Shown here: positions 26,171 through 33,767 of the stretch, piece by piece
Layout of the letters: every line of letters begins with the position of its first letter
How positions within the stretch are numbered: the stretch's first letter is position 1
Assembly (NCBI GenBank): GCA_964417895.1
Contig: CAYQJS010000004.1
Coordinates: forward strand, 1-64,000
DNA: 64,000 bases
Source of the DNA: CAYQJS01 sp964417895
Lineage (GTDB): Bacteria; Chloroflexota; UBA6077; SHYK01
Direction of reading: 5' to 3'
Notes under the pieces: generated by a model
Told to the model about the DNA's origin: nothing
The model's input: the letters and a program-made list of their open reading frames with translations, nothing else
Database searches by the model: none
Made by a program: the position numbers and the translations under genes

Positions 26171-27868
26171 ATGCTCCGATGGGGGATGCTCCCCGCGCTC
26201 TCCACGCTGTTAGCCGTGTCTCTGGCGGCATGCGCTGCCCCTCTGGCGCCGCGCGCTGGACAGGCCGAGGACCGTTCCGCGGAGGTCGCCGCCCCCAGGC
26301 GGATCACCGCGGCGGTCATGAGCAGCCCTCCCTTCCTGAGCACCAAACTCCAGACGGCCCTCATCGAAGGGCTGGACAATATCCAGGAGCTGCTGACGGT
26401 CGGGCTGACCACGCCTGACGACCAGGCTCGCCTGCGGCCACGGCTCGCGGCGGCAGTGCCCACCATTGAGAACGGCCTCTGGCAGCTGCTGCCGGACGGA
26501 CGGATGGAGACCACCTGGAAGATCAGACCCGACGCCGTCTGGCACGACGGCACGCCCTTCACCAGCAGAGATGTGGTGTTCACTGCCCGCGTCGACCAGG
26601 ACCGCGACCTGCCCTTTGGCCGCGATCTCGCCTACGAGTTTGTCGAGAGCGTCGAGGCGCCCGATGCGCTTACGGTCGCAGTGAAATGGAGGCAGCCCTA
26701 TATCAAGGCGGATAGCCTGTTCAGCGGGTTCATTGCCCCCGCCCACCTCCTGGAGCCCACCTACACGGGCGAGAAGGCCAGGCTGCCAGCGCTCCCCTAC
26801 TGGGCCGTCGAGTTCGTGGGCACGGGGCCCTACCGCTTGCGGGAGTTCGTCGGGGGAAGCCACGTCATTCTGCAAGCGTTCGAGAGCTATCCCTTAGGCA
26901 AAGCCAGGATCGACACTATCGAGGTGCGGTTCATCCCTGACCACAACACGCTGTTCGCGAATATCCTCGCCGGTGAAGTCGAGCTGACGATCGGCAAGGC
27001 GCTGACGCTCGAGCAGGCGCGCCAGGTGGCGGAACGCTGGCTCGACGGCAGGATGGAGGCCACACCTGCCAATGCCATCTCGATCTACCCACAGTTCCTC
27101 AACCCGCAACCAGCCATCGTCGGGGACGTGCGCTTCCGGCGAGCCCTCCTGCACGCCATCGACCGCCAGGAGATGGCCGACACGATCCTCGGGGGAGCCT
27201 CGTCCGTCGTCCACAGCTACCTCAGCCCGAGCGAGCCGCCGGACTATCGGGCAGCAACCGGCCGGATCGTCCAGTATGAATACGATCCCCGGCGAGCGGC
27301 GCAAATGCTCGAGGACCTGGGATACGGTAGGCGGCCCGACGGCGTCCTATCCGATGCGGGCGGTCAGCGTTTGTCAGTGGAAATGCGCACCACGGTCAAT
27401 GACATCCAGGAGAAGGCGATGTACGCCGTTGCCGACTACTGGCAGCGCGCCGGCGTGGCGGTCGAGCCCGTGATCATTGCGCGGGCGCTCGCCCAGGACC
27501 GCGAGTATCGCGCGAACTACCCCGCCTTCGAGGAAGTGCGCAATCCCAACAATTTCGATTCGCTATCGCGCGTCCACGGCTCGCAGGCTCCCCGACCGGA
27601 GAACAACTATGCGGGCAACAATCGCACTCGCTACATGAACGCGGACCTCGACCGCCTCATCGACCGCTTCCACGTGACGATCCCGATGGCCGAGCGGGTG
27701 CAGATCGTCGGCCAGATTCTCAACCACATGACGGACCGGGTCGTCGTCATGGGGCTGTTCTACGACGCCGAACCGATCGTGATGAGCAAGCGACTCCGAA
27801 ACGTGAGCGCCGTTCCAGTGAGCTCCAAGCACACTTGGAACGCCCACGAGTGGGACCTCGGTAGCTAA
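26171..27868 (+). CDS. Peptide/nickel-type ABC binding lipoprotein (SBP_bac_5), paralogue 1
   Basis: The protein (565 residues) begins MLRWGMLPALSTLLAVSLAA then CAAP, a lipoprotein signal with the lipid Cys at about 21. The family 5 binding fold follows: WKIRPDAVWHDGTPFTSRDV, VGTGPYRLREF, FRRALLHAIDRQEMAD, and NNYAGNNRTRYMN. It belongs with the genes at 50370 and 60340: all share PRRITAAV/PKRLTAAI near the mature N-terminus and end WNxHEWD. No permease or ATPase lies nearby. The amidohydrolase gene starts 23 bp downstream, so uptake or sensing of its substrate is likely. The frame continues upstream but without protein-like sequence, so ATG 26171 is preferred. Confidence 0.92.
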   Translation: MLRWGMLPALSTLLAVSLAACAAPLAPRAGQAEDRSAEVAAPRRITAAVMSSPPFLSTKLQTALIEGLDNIQELLTVGLTTPDDQARLRPRLAAAVPTIENGLWQLLPDGRMETTWKIRPDAVWHDGTPFTSRDVVFTARVDQDRDLPFGRDLAYEFVESVEAPDALTVAVKWRQPYIKADSLFSGFIAPAHLLEPTYTGEKARLPALPYWAVEFVGTGPYRLREFVGGSHVILQAFESYPLGKARIDTIEVRFIPDHNTLFANILAGEVELTIGKALTLEQARQVAERWLDGRMEATPANAISIYPQFLNPQPAIVGDVRFRRALLHAIDRQEMADTILGGASSVVHSYLSPSEPPDYRAATGRIVQYEYDPRRAAQMLEDLGYGRRPDGVLSDAGGQRLSVEMRTTVNDIQEKAMYAVADYWQRAGVAVEPVIIARALAQDREYRANYPAFEEVRNPNNFDSLSRVHGSQAPRPENNYAGNNRTRYMNADLDRLIDRFHVTIPMAERVQIVGQILNHMTDRVVVMGLFYDAEPIVMSKRLRNVSAVPVSSKHTWNAHEWDLGS

Positions 27869-27891
27869 GAAGGCCCGAAGGAGGAGAACAA

Positions 27892-28962
27892 ATGCGCATC
27901 ATCGACGCCGACGGACATGTCCAGGAGAGCGCGTTCCTCGATGAAGTGGCCAGGCACATGCCGGAGGGGAACCGGCGTTCCGGCGTCTTCCCGCCGCTCG
28001 ACCATTTCCACACCTATTTCCTGCGGCCGGCGCGAGGCGCGGAGGGACTGCCGTCGCCCGATGCGGCAGACTGGGTTGCGTTCCTGGATGGAGTGGGCAT
28101 CGACTGGACGGTGGTCTACCCCACCCGCGGGCTCGCGGTCGGCCGCATCGTGTCGCTCGACTGGGCTGTGGCCGCGTGCAGGGCCTACAACGACTGGCTC
28201 TACGAGCGTTTCACCAACGTCAGCCCGCGCATCCGGGGAGTAGGCCTCATTCCGGTGCAGGACCCACAGGCAGCGGCAGCCGAGCTGCACCGCGTGGTGA
28301 CAGAGCTGGGGATGTGCGGAGCAATGCTTCCGTCGACCGGCGAGGGCATCAAGGCGCAATTTGGCGATCCCGTCTACTGGCCCGTGTACGAGGAGGCTGA
28401 GAAGCTCGGGTGCGCGCTCGCAGTCCACGGCGGGTGCCATCACCACCTTGGCCTCGACTCTTTCAGCACCTACTACCCCGTCCACGCCCTGGGCCATCCT
28501 CTCGGCGTCATGATCCAGTGCGCCGCGATGCTCTCCCACGGCGTCTTCGAGCGTTTCCCGAAGCTGCGCGTGGGCTTCCTTGAAGGCGGGGCCAGTTGGG
28601 TGCCCTTCCTCCTCGATCGCCTCAACCGCTCGTATCACGGCCACTTGCAGGTGGGCCTGGACGAGGACTACATTGCTGGCCCGCGTCCGGACGAAGGGGC
28701 GAGCGCCTACTTCGTTCGGAAGGTAAGGGAGGGACAGATCTTCGTCGGCTTCGACTGCGACGACGAGGGGCTTGGCTATTCCATCCAGAGGGCCGGGCCA
28801 GACCCCTTCCTGTTCGCTAGCGATTACCCGCACGAGAGTTTCAGCGCCGAGACCTGCCGCCACGAGATCGACGAGCTGCTGGAGCGACCCGACGTCAGCG
28901 AGGAGGACAAGCAGACGGTGCTGGCCACGAACGCCGAGCGCTTCTATGGCATTCCCGCATAA
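27892..28962 (+). CDS. Amidohydrolase family metalloenzyme (ACMSD-like)
   Basis: This 356-residue amidohydrolase-2 family protein opens with MRIIDADGHVQES, where the D-x-H motif ligates the metal. It has GVGLIPVQDP, LAVHGGCHH (metal His), FPKLRVGFLEGGASWVPFLL with the usual family turn, and FASDYPHESF, where the Asp is the last metal ligand. These enzymes decarboxylate or hydrolyse carboxylated or ring compounds, such as gamma-resorcylate or ACMS. A GGAGGAGAAC ribosome site precedes ATG 27892. It is coupled to the peptide-type binding protein, and the same pairing recurs at 60-63 kb. Confidence 0.92.
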   Translation: MRIIDADGHVQESAFLDEVARHMPEGNRRSGVFPPLDHFHTYFLRPARGAEGLPSPDAADWVAFLDGVGIDWTVVYPTRGLAVGRIVSLDWAVAACRAYNDWLYERFTNVSPRIRGVGLIPVQDPQAAAAELHRVVTELGMCGAMLPSTGEGIKAQFGDPVYWPVYEEAEKLGCALAVHGGCHHHLGLDSFSTYYPVHALGHPLGVMIQCAAMLSHGVFERFPKLRVGFLEGGASWVPFLLDRLNRSYHGHLQVGLDEDYIAGPRPDEGASAYFVRKVREGQIFVGFDCDDEGLGYSIQRAGPDPFLFASDYPHESFSAETCRHEIDELLERPDVSEEDKQTVLATNAERFYGIPA

Positions 28963-28985
28963 GCTTCGACATCTTGAGTGGCAGT

Positions 28986-29148
28986 AGTGGGTCGCTTCTT
29001 ATGGATACCGCCATTGTGTCGGTTCCGTCGCTCCGGTAGGGCGGGGGCTTGTCCCCCGCCGCGCAGCTCTCTACGCAGGCGCGAGGCGGGAGGGGACAAG
29101 CCCTCCCCTCCGGACGAAAAAGGCCATGCCTGTAGGAACTGACCCGCT
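28986..29148. mobile_element. MITE-like palindromic element, copy B
   Basis: This element of about 163 bp has imperfect ends: AGTGGGTCGCTTCTTATGGA at the left, with complement of AGCGGGTCAGTTCCTACAGG at the right. The interior is a different palindrome from copies A and D: GGGCGGGGGCTTGTCCCCCGCC and, inverted, GGGAGGGGACAAGCCCTCCCC. It lies between the amidohydrolase stop and the di-iron gene's ribosome site and would form a strong hairpin in the mRNA. Confidence 0.7.
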
Positions 29149-29169
29149 CGGCAGTTGAGGAGAGCAACC

Positions 29170-29991
29170 ATGACCGACATACAGGAACGCGTGGGCGCCG
29201 AGCTCCACGAGCGGGCCGCCAACGAGCTGCGACGCGTCGTCGACCAATACGCCGCGGGCGAGGCCGAGGTGATCCGGGCCTACTTCGAGCAGCCCCACAC
29301 GAATGACGATCACGTGGAAGTCCTGCTCAAGCAGATCGGCAGGGAGATCCAGGGCCGGAACTCGATAGAGCAGATGGTGTCCATGTCGCGGGACCTCGAG
29401 CGTGGTGTGGACCGACACGACTACGCCAGATACCTGAAAGAGTCGGCCGAGGAAGCCGAGCACTACGTCCTGCTGGCCGATATCGCCGAGTGGCTGGCCG
29501 ACGGCAAGCTGCCGGCGGACACGCTCCTCGGATACGAGGTAATCGCGCGCTACTCCCCCGACCTTCCCGAAACCCTGATGTACAATCGGCGCCTCCCGGA
29601 CGCCTGCCGCAACGTCGACGTCGGCCGCGCAATCGTCGAGGCGCTCGGGCTCGAGCGCGGCCGGGCGCTCATGCACCTGGCTGAAGGGGGCGGGGGCGGC
29701 GCCTTCGTCGAGTGCGCTCGGCTCCAGGGCGACGAGTTCAGGGACCGGCTGTCGGCCGCGATGCGAAGCATCGTCCGGGATGAGATGGGCCATGGCCCGG
29801 CGCGCGTCGACGGGTACGCCAGGCACTGGGTCCACTCGGAGGAGGAGCTTCGGGAAGACTGCCGCCATCTCAAGGCGTTCATGGCGGCGCACCTGCGCGT
29901 GCGCAACGAGATCTGGGGCTACCCCCTCAAAGAGGAGCGGCTCGCAGCCATCGACGCGGGGGACGTCGCTCCCTATGACCCGAATTTGTAG
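29170..29991 (+). CDS. Ferritin-like di-iron protein
   Basis: This 273-residue, largely helical protein has metal-binding pairs of the ferritin-like di-iron fold: SAEEAEHYVLL near residue 95 and IVRDEMGHGPARV near 205, with further Glu on intervening helices. ATG 29170 follows TTGAGGAGAGCAACC and is preferred to the GTG-type codon at 29155. The closest functional analogies are ring-hydroxylating or epoxidising di-iron oxygenases (PaaA/PaaC class) and other ferritin-like oxidases, but the family could not be fixed. It lies between an amidohydrolase and an SDR, so it may be part of an aromatic or alicyclic degradation route. Confidence 0.65.
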   Translation: MTDIQERVGAELHERAANELRRVVDQYAAGEAEVIRAYFEQPHTNDDHVEVLLKQIGREIQGRNSIEQMVSMSRDLERGVDRHDYARYLKESAEEAEHYVLLADIAEWLADGKLPADTLLGYEVIARYSPDLPETLMYNRRLPDACRNVDVGRAIVEALGLERGRALMHLAEGGGGGAFVECARLQGDEFRDRLSAAMRSIVRDEMGHGPARVDGYARHWVHSEEELREDCRHLKAFMAAHLRVRNEIWGYPLKEERLAAIDAGDVAPYDPNL

Positions 29992-30228
29992 CGACAGGCC
30001 CCGGGGTGACCTGGCGGAAGTGGGCCCGGCTATCCCCTTTGACCGCATCCGTGGCGATTCGGGCGTGATTGCGGCCGGTGAGCCCTGGCAATCCGTTGGC
30101 GCCCACGCCGGCGAGGGATTCCGGCGCTAACGTAAAGGTCGCCTGGCAGTGGACGTGCCGCTATCGGTCCTCGTCTATGATCCCTGATGCGTCACGCTGG
30201 GCTTTGATGGCGAGGGAGGGAGAAGACC

Positions 30229-30978
30229 ATGGGAAAGCTGGACGAGCGCGTCGCGGTGGTCAGTGGAGCCGCGAGCGGGATCGGTCGCGCGACCGCGTTG
30301 CGCCTGGCCCAGGACGGGGCTCAGTTGGGGCTCATCGACCTCAAGGACCAGTCCGAGACAGTGAGGCTGCTGCGCGAGCAAGGCGCCACGGCAGAGGCGT
30401 GGACTTGCGACGTGACCGACGAGAGCCAGGTTGCCAGCACGTTCGACGCTGTTGGCAGCCGGTTCGGTCGCATCGACGTGCTGGTCAACAATGCGGGCAT
30501 CCTGTCAGACCGCAAAGCCTGGCACGAGCACACCAAGGCTGATGTTGAGAGGTTCATCAACGTCAATTACGTCGGCTACTTCCTCGTGACGAAGGCGGCG
30601 TATCCACTGCTCAAGAAGAGCAACGTACCTGCGCGAATCATCAACGTGGCCTCGCGCACGTTCTTCTCGGCCCCTCCAGGGCAGATGGCCTACATCGCGA
30701 GCAAGGGCGCGGTTATCGGCATGACGCGCGTGCTCGCGCGTGAGCTGGGCGAGGAGGGCATCACGGTGAACGCAGTGATGCCCGGCCAGGTGGCGACGCC
30801 GGGCACCATGGAGTTCACCAGCGAGGACGTCTTCAGCCGCACGATGCTGCAGCAGGCGATCAAGCAGCGCGGCCAACCCGAGGACCTCGCGAACCTCATT
30901 GCGTTCGTCGCGAGCGACGATGCGCGACTACTCACGGGCCAGACGATCATCGTAGATGGCGGCGGGTTCATGCATTAG
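30229..30978 (+). CDS. SDR family oxidoreductase
   Basis: This 249-residue classical short-chain dehydrogenase has VAVVSGAASGIGRATALRLA (nucleotide-binding TGxxxGxG variant) and NNAGI. Ser lies in INVASRT, and Tyr and Lys in MAYIASKGAVIG (YxxxK catalytic pair). It ends IIVDGGGFMH, usual for the family. The stop codon TAG (30976-30978) forms the first bases of MITE copy C. ATG 30229 follows GGGAGGGAGAAGACC. The 237-bp gap upstream has no visible gene. It probably oxidises a secondary alcohol in the same pathway as its neighbours. Confidence 0.95.
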   Translation: MGKLDERVAVVSGAASGIGRATALRLAQDGAQLGLIDLKDQSETVRLLREQGATAEAWTCDVTDESQVASTFDAVGSRFGRIDVLVNNAGILSDRKAWHEHTKADVERFINVNYVGYFLVTKAAYPLLKKSNVPARIINVASRTFFSAPPGQMAYIASKGAVIGMTRVLARELGEEGITVNAVMPGQVATPGTMEFTSEDVFSRTMLQQAIKQRGQPEDLANLIAFVASDDARLLTGQTIIVDGGGFMH

Positions 30979-31137
30979 TGGGTCAATCCCTACGGGCATG
31001 GCCTGTTCGTCCGGTAGGGGAGGGGCTTGTCCCCTCCCGCCCGGCGCCCGCGTTGAGAGCCGTGCGGCGGGGGACAAGCCCCCGCCCTACGAAACGACGG
31101 GGCTGACGCAATGGCGATGTTGCATGACAAGTGAGTG
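30977..31137. mobile_element. MITE-like palindromic element, copy C
   Basis: The left end AGTGGGTCAATCCCTACGGG overlaps the SDR stop codon. The interior palindrome (GGGGAGGGGCTTGTCCCCTCCC, inverted GGCGGGGGACAAGCCCCCGCC) matches copy B. The right end is eroded (TGACAAGTGAGTG) but still aligns with the left end of copy B through CCATTGCGTCAG-type sequence. The next gene starts about 160 bp downstream. Confidence 0.65.
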
Positions 31138-31295
31138 GCGGCTAGCCAGCTTGTTCCTATATACTCGTGGCAGTGGTATTGCAATCGGCCGCCCCGCTAG
31201 GTTGGGTCCTCAGACGTTCCTCCGAAAGTCTCCCGCCCCCCCCGTCGTGTTGCGCTGACCGCAGTTCCAACTTTACTGACCTAAGGAGTCAGCGC

Positions 31296-31649
31296 ATGTA
31301 CACCGATAAGACCCTCACCTGTCGCGACTGTAGCCAGAGCTTCACGTTCACCACAGGTGAGCAGGAGTTCTTCGCAAGCAAGGGCTTTACCAACGAGCCC
31401 ACGCGATGCCCAGAGTGCCGAGCGTCACGCAAGAACCGGCAGAACGACGGTTTCGGCGGCGGCTACGCGAGCGGCGGGTACGAACGGCGCGAGCGGGAAA
31501 TGTTCCCAGCAGTGTGCTCGCAGTGTGGCAAGAATACTCAGGTCCCCTTCCAGCCGCGCACCGACCGTCCGGTCTATTGCTCGGATTGCTTCGCCACGCA
31601 GCGCGGCGAGCGCTCATATTCGGGAAGCGGCAGCCGCGATCGCTATTAG
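31296..31649 (+). CDS. Zinc-ribbon protein (CxxC-x17-CxxC type)
   Basis: This 117-residue protein has two zinc ribbons. The N-terminal one has CRDC at residues 9-12 and CPEC about 24 residues later, in the frequent LTCRDCSQSFTFTTGEQEFF context. The C-terminal one has CSQCGK and YCSDCF. A Gly/Arg/Tyr-rich linker joins them (GGGYASGGYERRERE). ATG 31296 follows AAGGAGTCAGCGC. Proteins of this CxxC-x17-CxxC family are common in Chloroflexota and candidate phyla, possibly binding nucleic acid, but no function is established. Confidence 0.88.
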   Translation: MYTDKTLTCRDCSQSFTFTTGEQEFFASKGFTNEPTRCPECRASRKNRQNDGFGGGYASGGYERREREMFPAVCSQCGKNTQVPFQPRTDRPVYCSDCFATQRGERSYSGSGSRDRY

Positions 31650-31768
31650 TCACGGCGCGAGTATCGGTAGTCGCGTCCTGACCGATCGATAGAACCAAGC
31701 GACTGCACGAGGGCGGCCATCATACGGTGGCCGCCCTCGTGCGCTCAGCGCTCACGTGCGCTATCCGG

Positions 31769-32065
31769 TCAACGCGGATCGCGCGCTACGCTCTCGGCGA
31801 GGCCCAGCGCTCGCTCCGCCTCCGCTAGCTGCTGCGCAGCAACGCGGAACCGACGTAATGCCTCCGGACCCGGCTGTTGCTGCGCTTGTTGATCCGCCCA
31901 GTCCTTGGCCTCGCGGGTCTGTGTTACCAGGGACTGCAGCTCCGGCAAAGTATGGCTCGAGGTGAGCCGGGCCGCTGCCCTGTTCAAGGCCTCAGCAGTG
32001 AGCCCGTCATCCGGCTGGGCAATGCGCCTTGGCGGACGTCGGTATTGCTGGCGTTTACGAGCCAT
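31769..32065 (-). CDS. Hypothetical Gln/Ala-rich helical protein
   Basis: The 98-residue protein starts MARKRQQYRRPPRRIAQPDD and is then almost wholly helical and charged (LPELQSLVTQTREAKDWADQ, ALRRFRVAAQQLAEAERALG). It has no membrane segment, Cys or recognisable domain. The codon pattern looks genuine and it lies 14 bp downstream of the small Lys-rich ORF on the same strand. I do not recognise a family. Confidence 0.5.
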   Translation of the reverse strand: MARKRQQYRRPPRRIAQPDDGLTAEALNRAAARLTSSHTLPELQSLVTQTREAKDWADQQAQQQPGPEALRRFRVAAQQLAEAERALGLAESVARDPR

Positions 32066-32079
32066 GTCCCGTCACATCC

Positions 32080-32157
32080 TCACTTCTTCTTCGGCCCCTT
32101 GTTAGGCATGGGTGGCTTTGCTGGGTGCTTGTCCTTATTTCCGCCCTTCTTGGACAT
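32080..32157 (-). CDS. Possible 25-residue Lys-rich peptide
   Basis: ATG 32157 has GAGGAGGGAGTTGTTTCA upstream, a strong ribosome site, and encodes MSKKGGNKDKHPAKPPMPNK with a GPKKK tail. The frame can be extended to 32262, but the extension lacks a ribosome site. Short Lys/Pro-rich peptides of this kind are found beside other hypothetical genes; translation is plausible because of the ribosome site. The function is unknown. Confidence 0.45.
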   Translation of the reverse strand: MSKKGGNKDKHPAKPPMPNKGPKKK

Positions 32158-32239
32158 TGAAACAACTCCCTCCTCGCCGACGTTTACAGGCTTCAATCTG
32201 ACGAATGGGGGGGGATTGGTTGGGGCATGGAGTGCTCCT

Positions 32240-32488
32240 TCAGTGAGGAGCACGCCGACCAAATACCCTTAGCGATGGCGCCGCGCCCCGCTCGACCTCA
32301 ACGAGAAAAACGTCCGCGTTGCCCCAGCGGTGCTCACCGTCGCAATGGGGACATTGCACGCGGACGTTGGCAAAGACCGCAGTGGCGAAGACCGCCGCGC
32401 TGAGCTGGACGCCGGTGGCGAGCGGGAGCCGGGTGGATGGGCAGGTGATCATTACATCCTGGAGCCTGAGTTCCTGAGGTGCCAACAT
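32240..32488 (-). CDS. Small zinc-knuckle protein
   Basis: From ATG 32488 (GTGGAGGTCTCG upstream) the 82-residue protein contains MITCPSTRLPLATGVQLS and VQCPHCDGEHRWGNADVFLV. The pattern ITCPxT...CPHCxxxHRW is a recurrent small bacterial family in which three Cys and a His probably bind zinc. The longer frame to 32545 lacks such a ribosome site. The function is unknown. Confidence 0.65.
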   Translation of the reverse strand: MLAPQELRLQDVMITCPSTRLPLATGVQLSAAVFATAVFANVRVQCPHCDGEHRWGNADVFLVEVERGAAPSLRVFGRRAPH

Positions 32489-32718
32489 CGAGACCTCCAC
32501 GCTGCGCTGGCAACGCTTCGGCCGACCGCCCGGTGACACGTGCACCCGTGATCCCGGTGGCAGGGGGCGCGGAGAGAAGAGCTACCTTCTCCATGCTACT
32601 CCATTTGCGGGTCACCAGGCGGTGCGCCATCACCTATTTTATTCGTCGGCTTACGCGATCTGATTCAGCGAGCCGCATGTATAAACAGCAACGCAATCTC
32701 TCGTCAGGAGAACGAGTA

Positions 32719-33186
32719 ATGGCTGCAGAGAGCGTCCAGCACCTTCGGTTCCATGCACCCCACGCGCACCTGGGCTTCGCTTTCGGGCCAGGCTGGTTCG
32801 GAGCGTTCGCCGAACACATCGCTCGGTTCTTCGGCACCCCGCAGTACCTGATAAGCCAAACAGTCATAGTGGTTGCGTGGACCATCTTTAACGGTTTCCA
32901 GCTGTTCGTCAGGTTCGACCCCTATCCGTTCATCCTGCTCAACCTCGTATTCAGCCTTCAGGCAGCTTACGCGGCCCCGCTCATTCTCCTCGCGCAGACC
33001 AGGCAGGCCGAACGCGACAAGACCTGGACCGATGCGGATGCCAGGCACCGTGAGGAATTGGGGCAGAACACGCTGACTCTGCTGCAAATCAACACCGACC
33101 TCACGGAGCAAGTGGCGAAGCTCTCCGAGCAGGTCCACCACCTTACCGAAGAGATCCACCGCCGCATCGTCCAGGCGGCGGGTTGA
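32719..33186 (+). CDS. DUF1003 membrane protein
   Basis: This 155-residue protein has two membrane helices (about 35-57 and 68-90) with WTIFNGFQLFVRFDPYPFIL and LVFSLQAAYAAPLILLAQTR, the hallmark of DUF1003. An amphipathic C-terminal tail follows, rich in QxxxxTLLQINTDLTEQVAKL-type heptads, probably a coiled coil. ATG 32719 follows CAGGAGAACGAGTA. The role is unknown; it is usually chromosomal and stands alone here. Confidence 0.92.
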   Translation: MAAESVQHLRFHAPHAHLGFAFGPGWFGAFAEHIARFFGTPQYLISQTVIVVAWTIFNGFQLFVRFDPYPFILLNLVFSLQAAYAAPLILLAQTRQAERDKTWTDADARHREELGQNTLTLLQINTDLTEQVAKLSEQVHHLTEEIHRRIVQAAG

Positions 33187-33252
33187 ATGAGAAAACCAAG
33201 TCGAGGTCGGATTCCCGTCGAAACGGGAGCTTTGCGGTGGCCCGGCGGGCGC

Positions 33253-33564
33253 CTATGCGTACCGCTCGATCGTTTCTTTGATCCCACCGAGCGCCTTCTC
33301 GAGATCCTCGGCGGTCATCACCGGCGTCATCTCGATGGCGGCATGCAATCCGAAAAAGAGACGCTCCGCGGTGGCGGCCACGTCCGATGGATCCTGCATG
33401 TTCACGATGAAGTGGCCGGCGCGCTCGCCGCCGTCGGGATAGAAGTACGCTGCCTCGGGCTTGAGATCCTCGGCAAGCTGCTGGAAGATCTGCTGCATCC
33501 GCCCCGTGCGAATAGCCTCATTGCCCTCATCGACCGGAAACCGGAACTTCACCATAATGCGCAT
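33253..33564 (-). CDS. Conserved hypothetical, dimeric alpha+beta-barrel-like
   Basis: The 103-residue protein begins MRIMVKFRFPVDEGNEAIRT and includes LKPEAAYFYPDGGERAGHFI plus VNMQDPSDVAATAERLFFGL. The pattern of a beta strand, two helices and another strand with E-A-A-Y-F resembles small ferredoxin-like alpha+beta-barrel proteins (DUF3303-type). No catalytic residues can be named. It is convergent with the DUF1003 gene. Confidence 0.6.
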   Translation of the reverse strand: MRIMVKFRFPVDEGNEAIRTGRMQQIFQQLAEDLKPEAAYFYPDGGERAGHFIVNMQDPSDVAATAERLFFGLHAAIEMTPVMTAEDLEKALGGIKETIERYA

Positions 33565-33767
33565 CGGTCCTCCACCTCGGGTGGTTAGCTGCCCTCGACC
33601 ACGCTGGCTGAGGGTGCTCCCCGAGTGTACTCTTCTTGGGCCTCACCTCCACAGTCGGCGGCGATCTATCGGCGCGGGGTGCTCCGGGCAGCATGACAGC
33701 TTCCGTCCGCCCTCCCGGTCCGCTCGTATAATCCGGCGCTGCGGAACCCACTACCTGGGAGGTGCTC

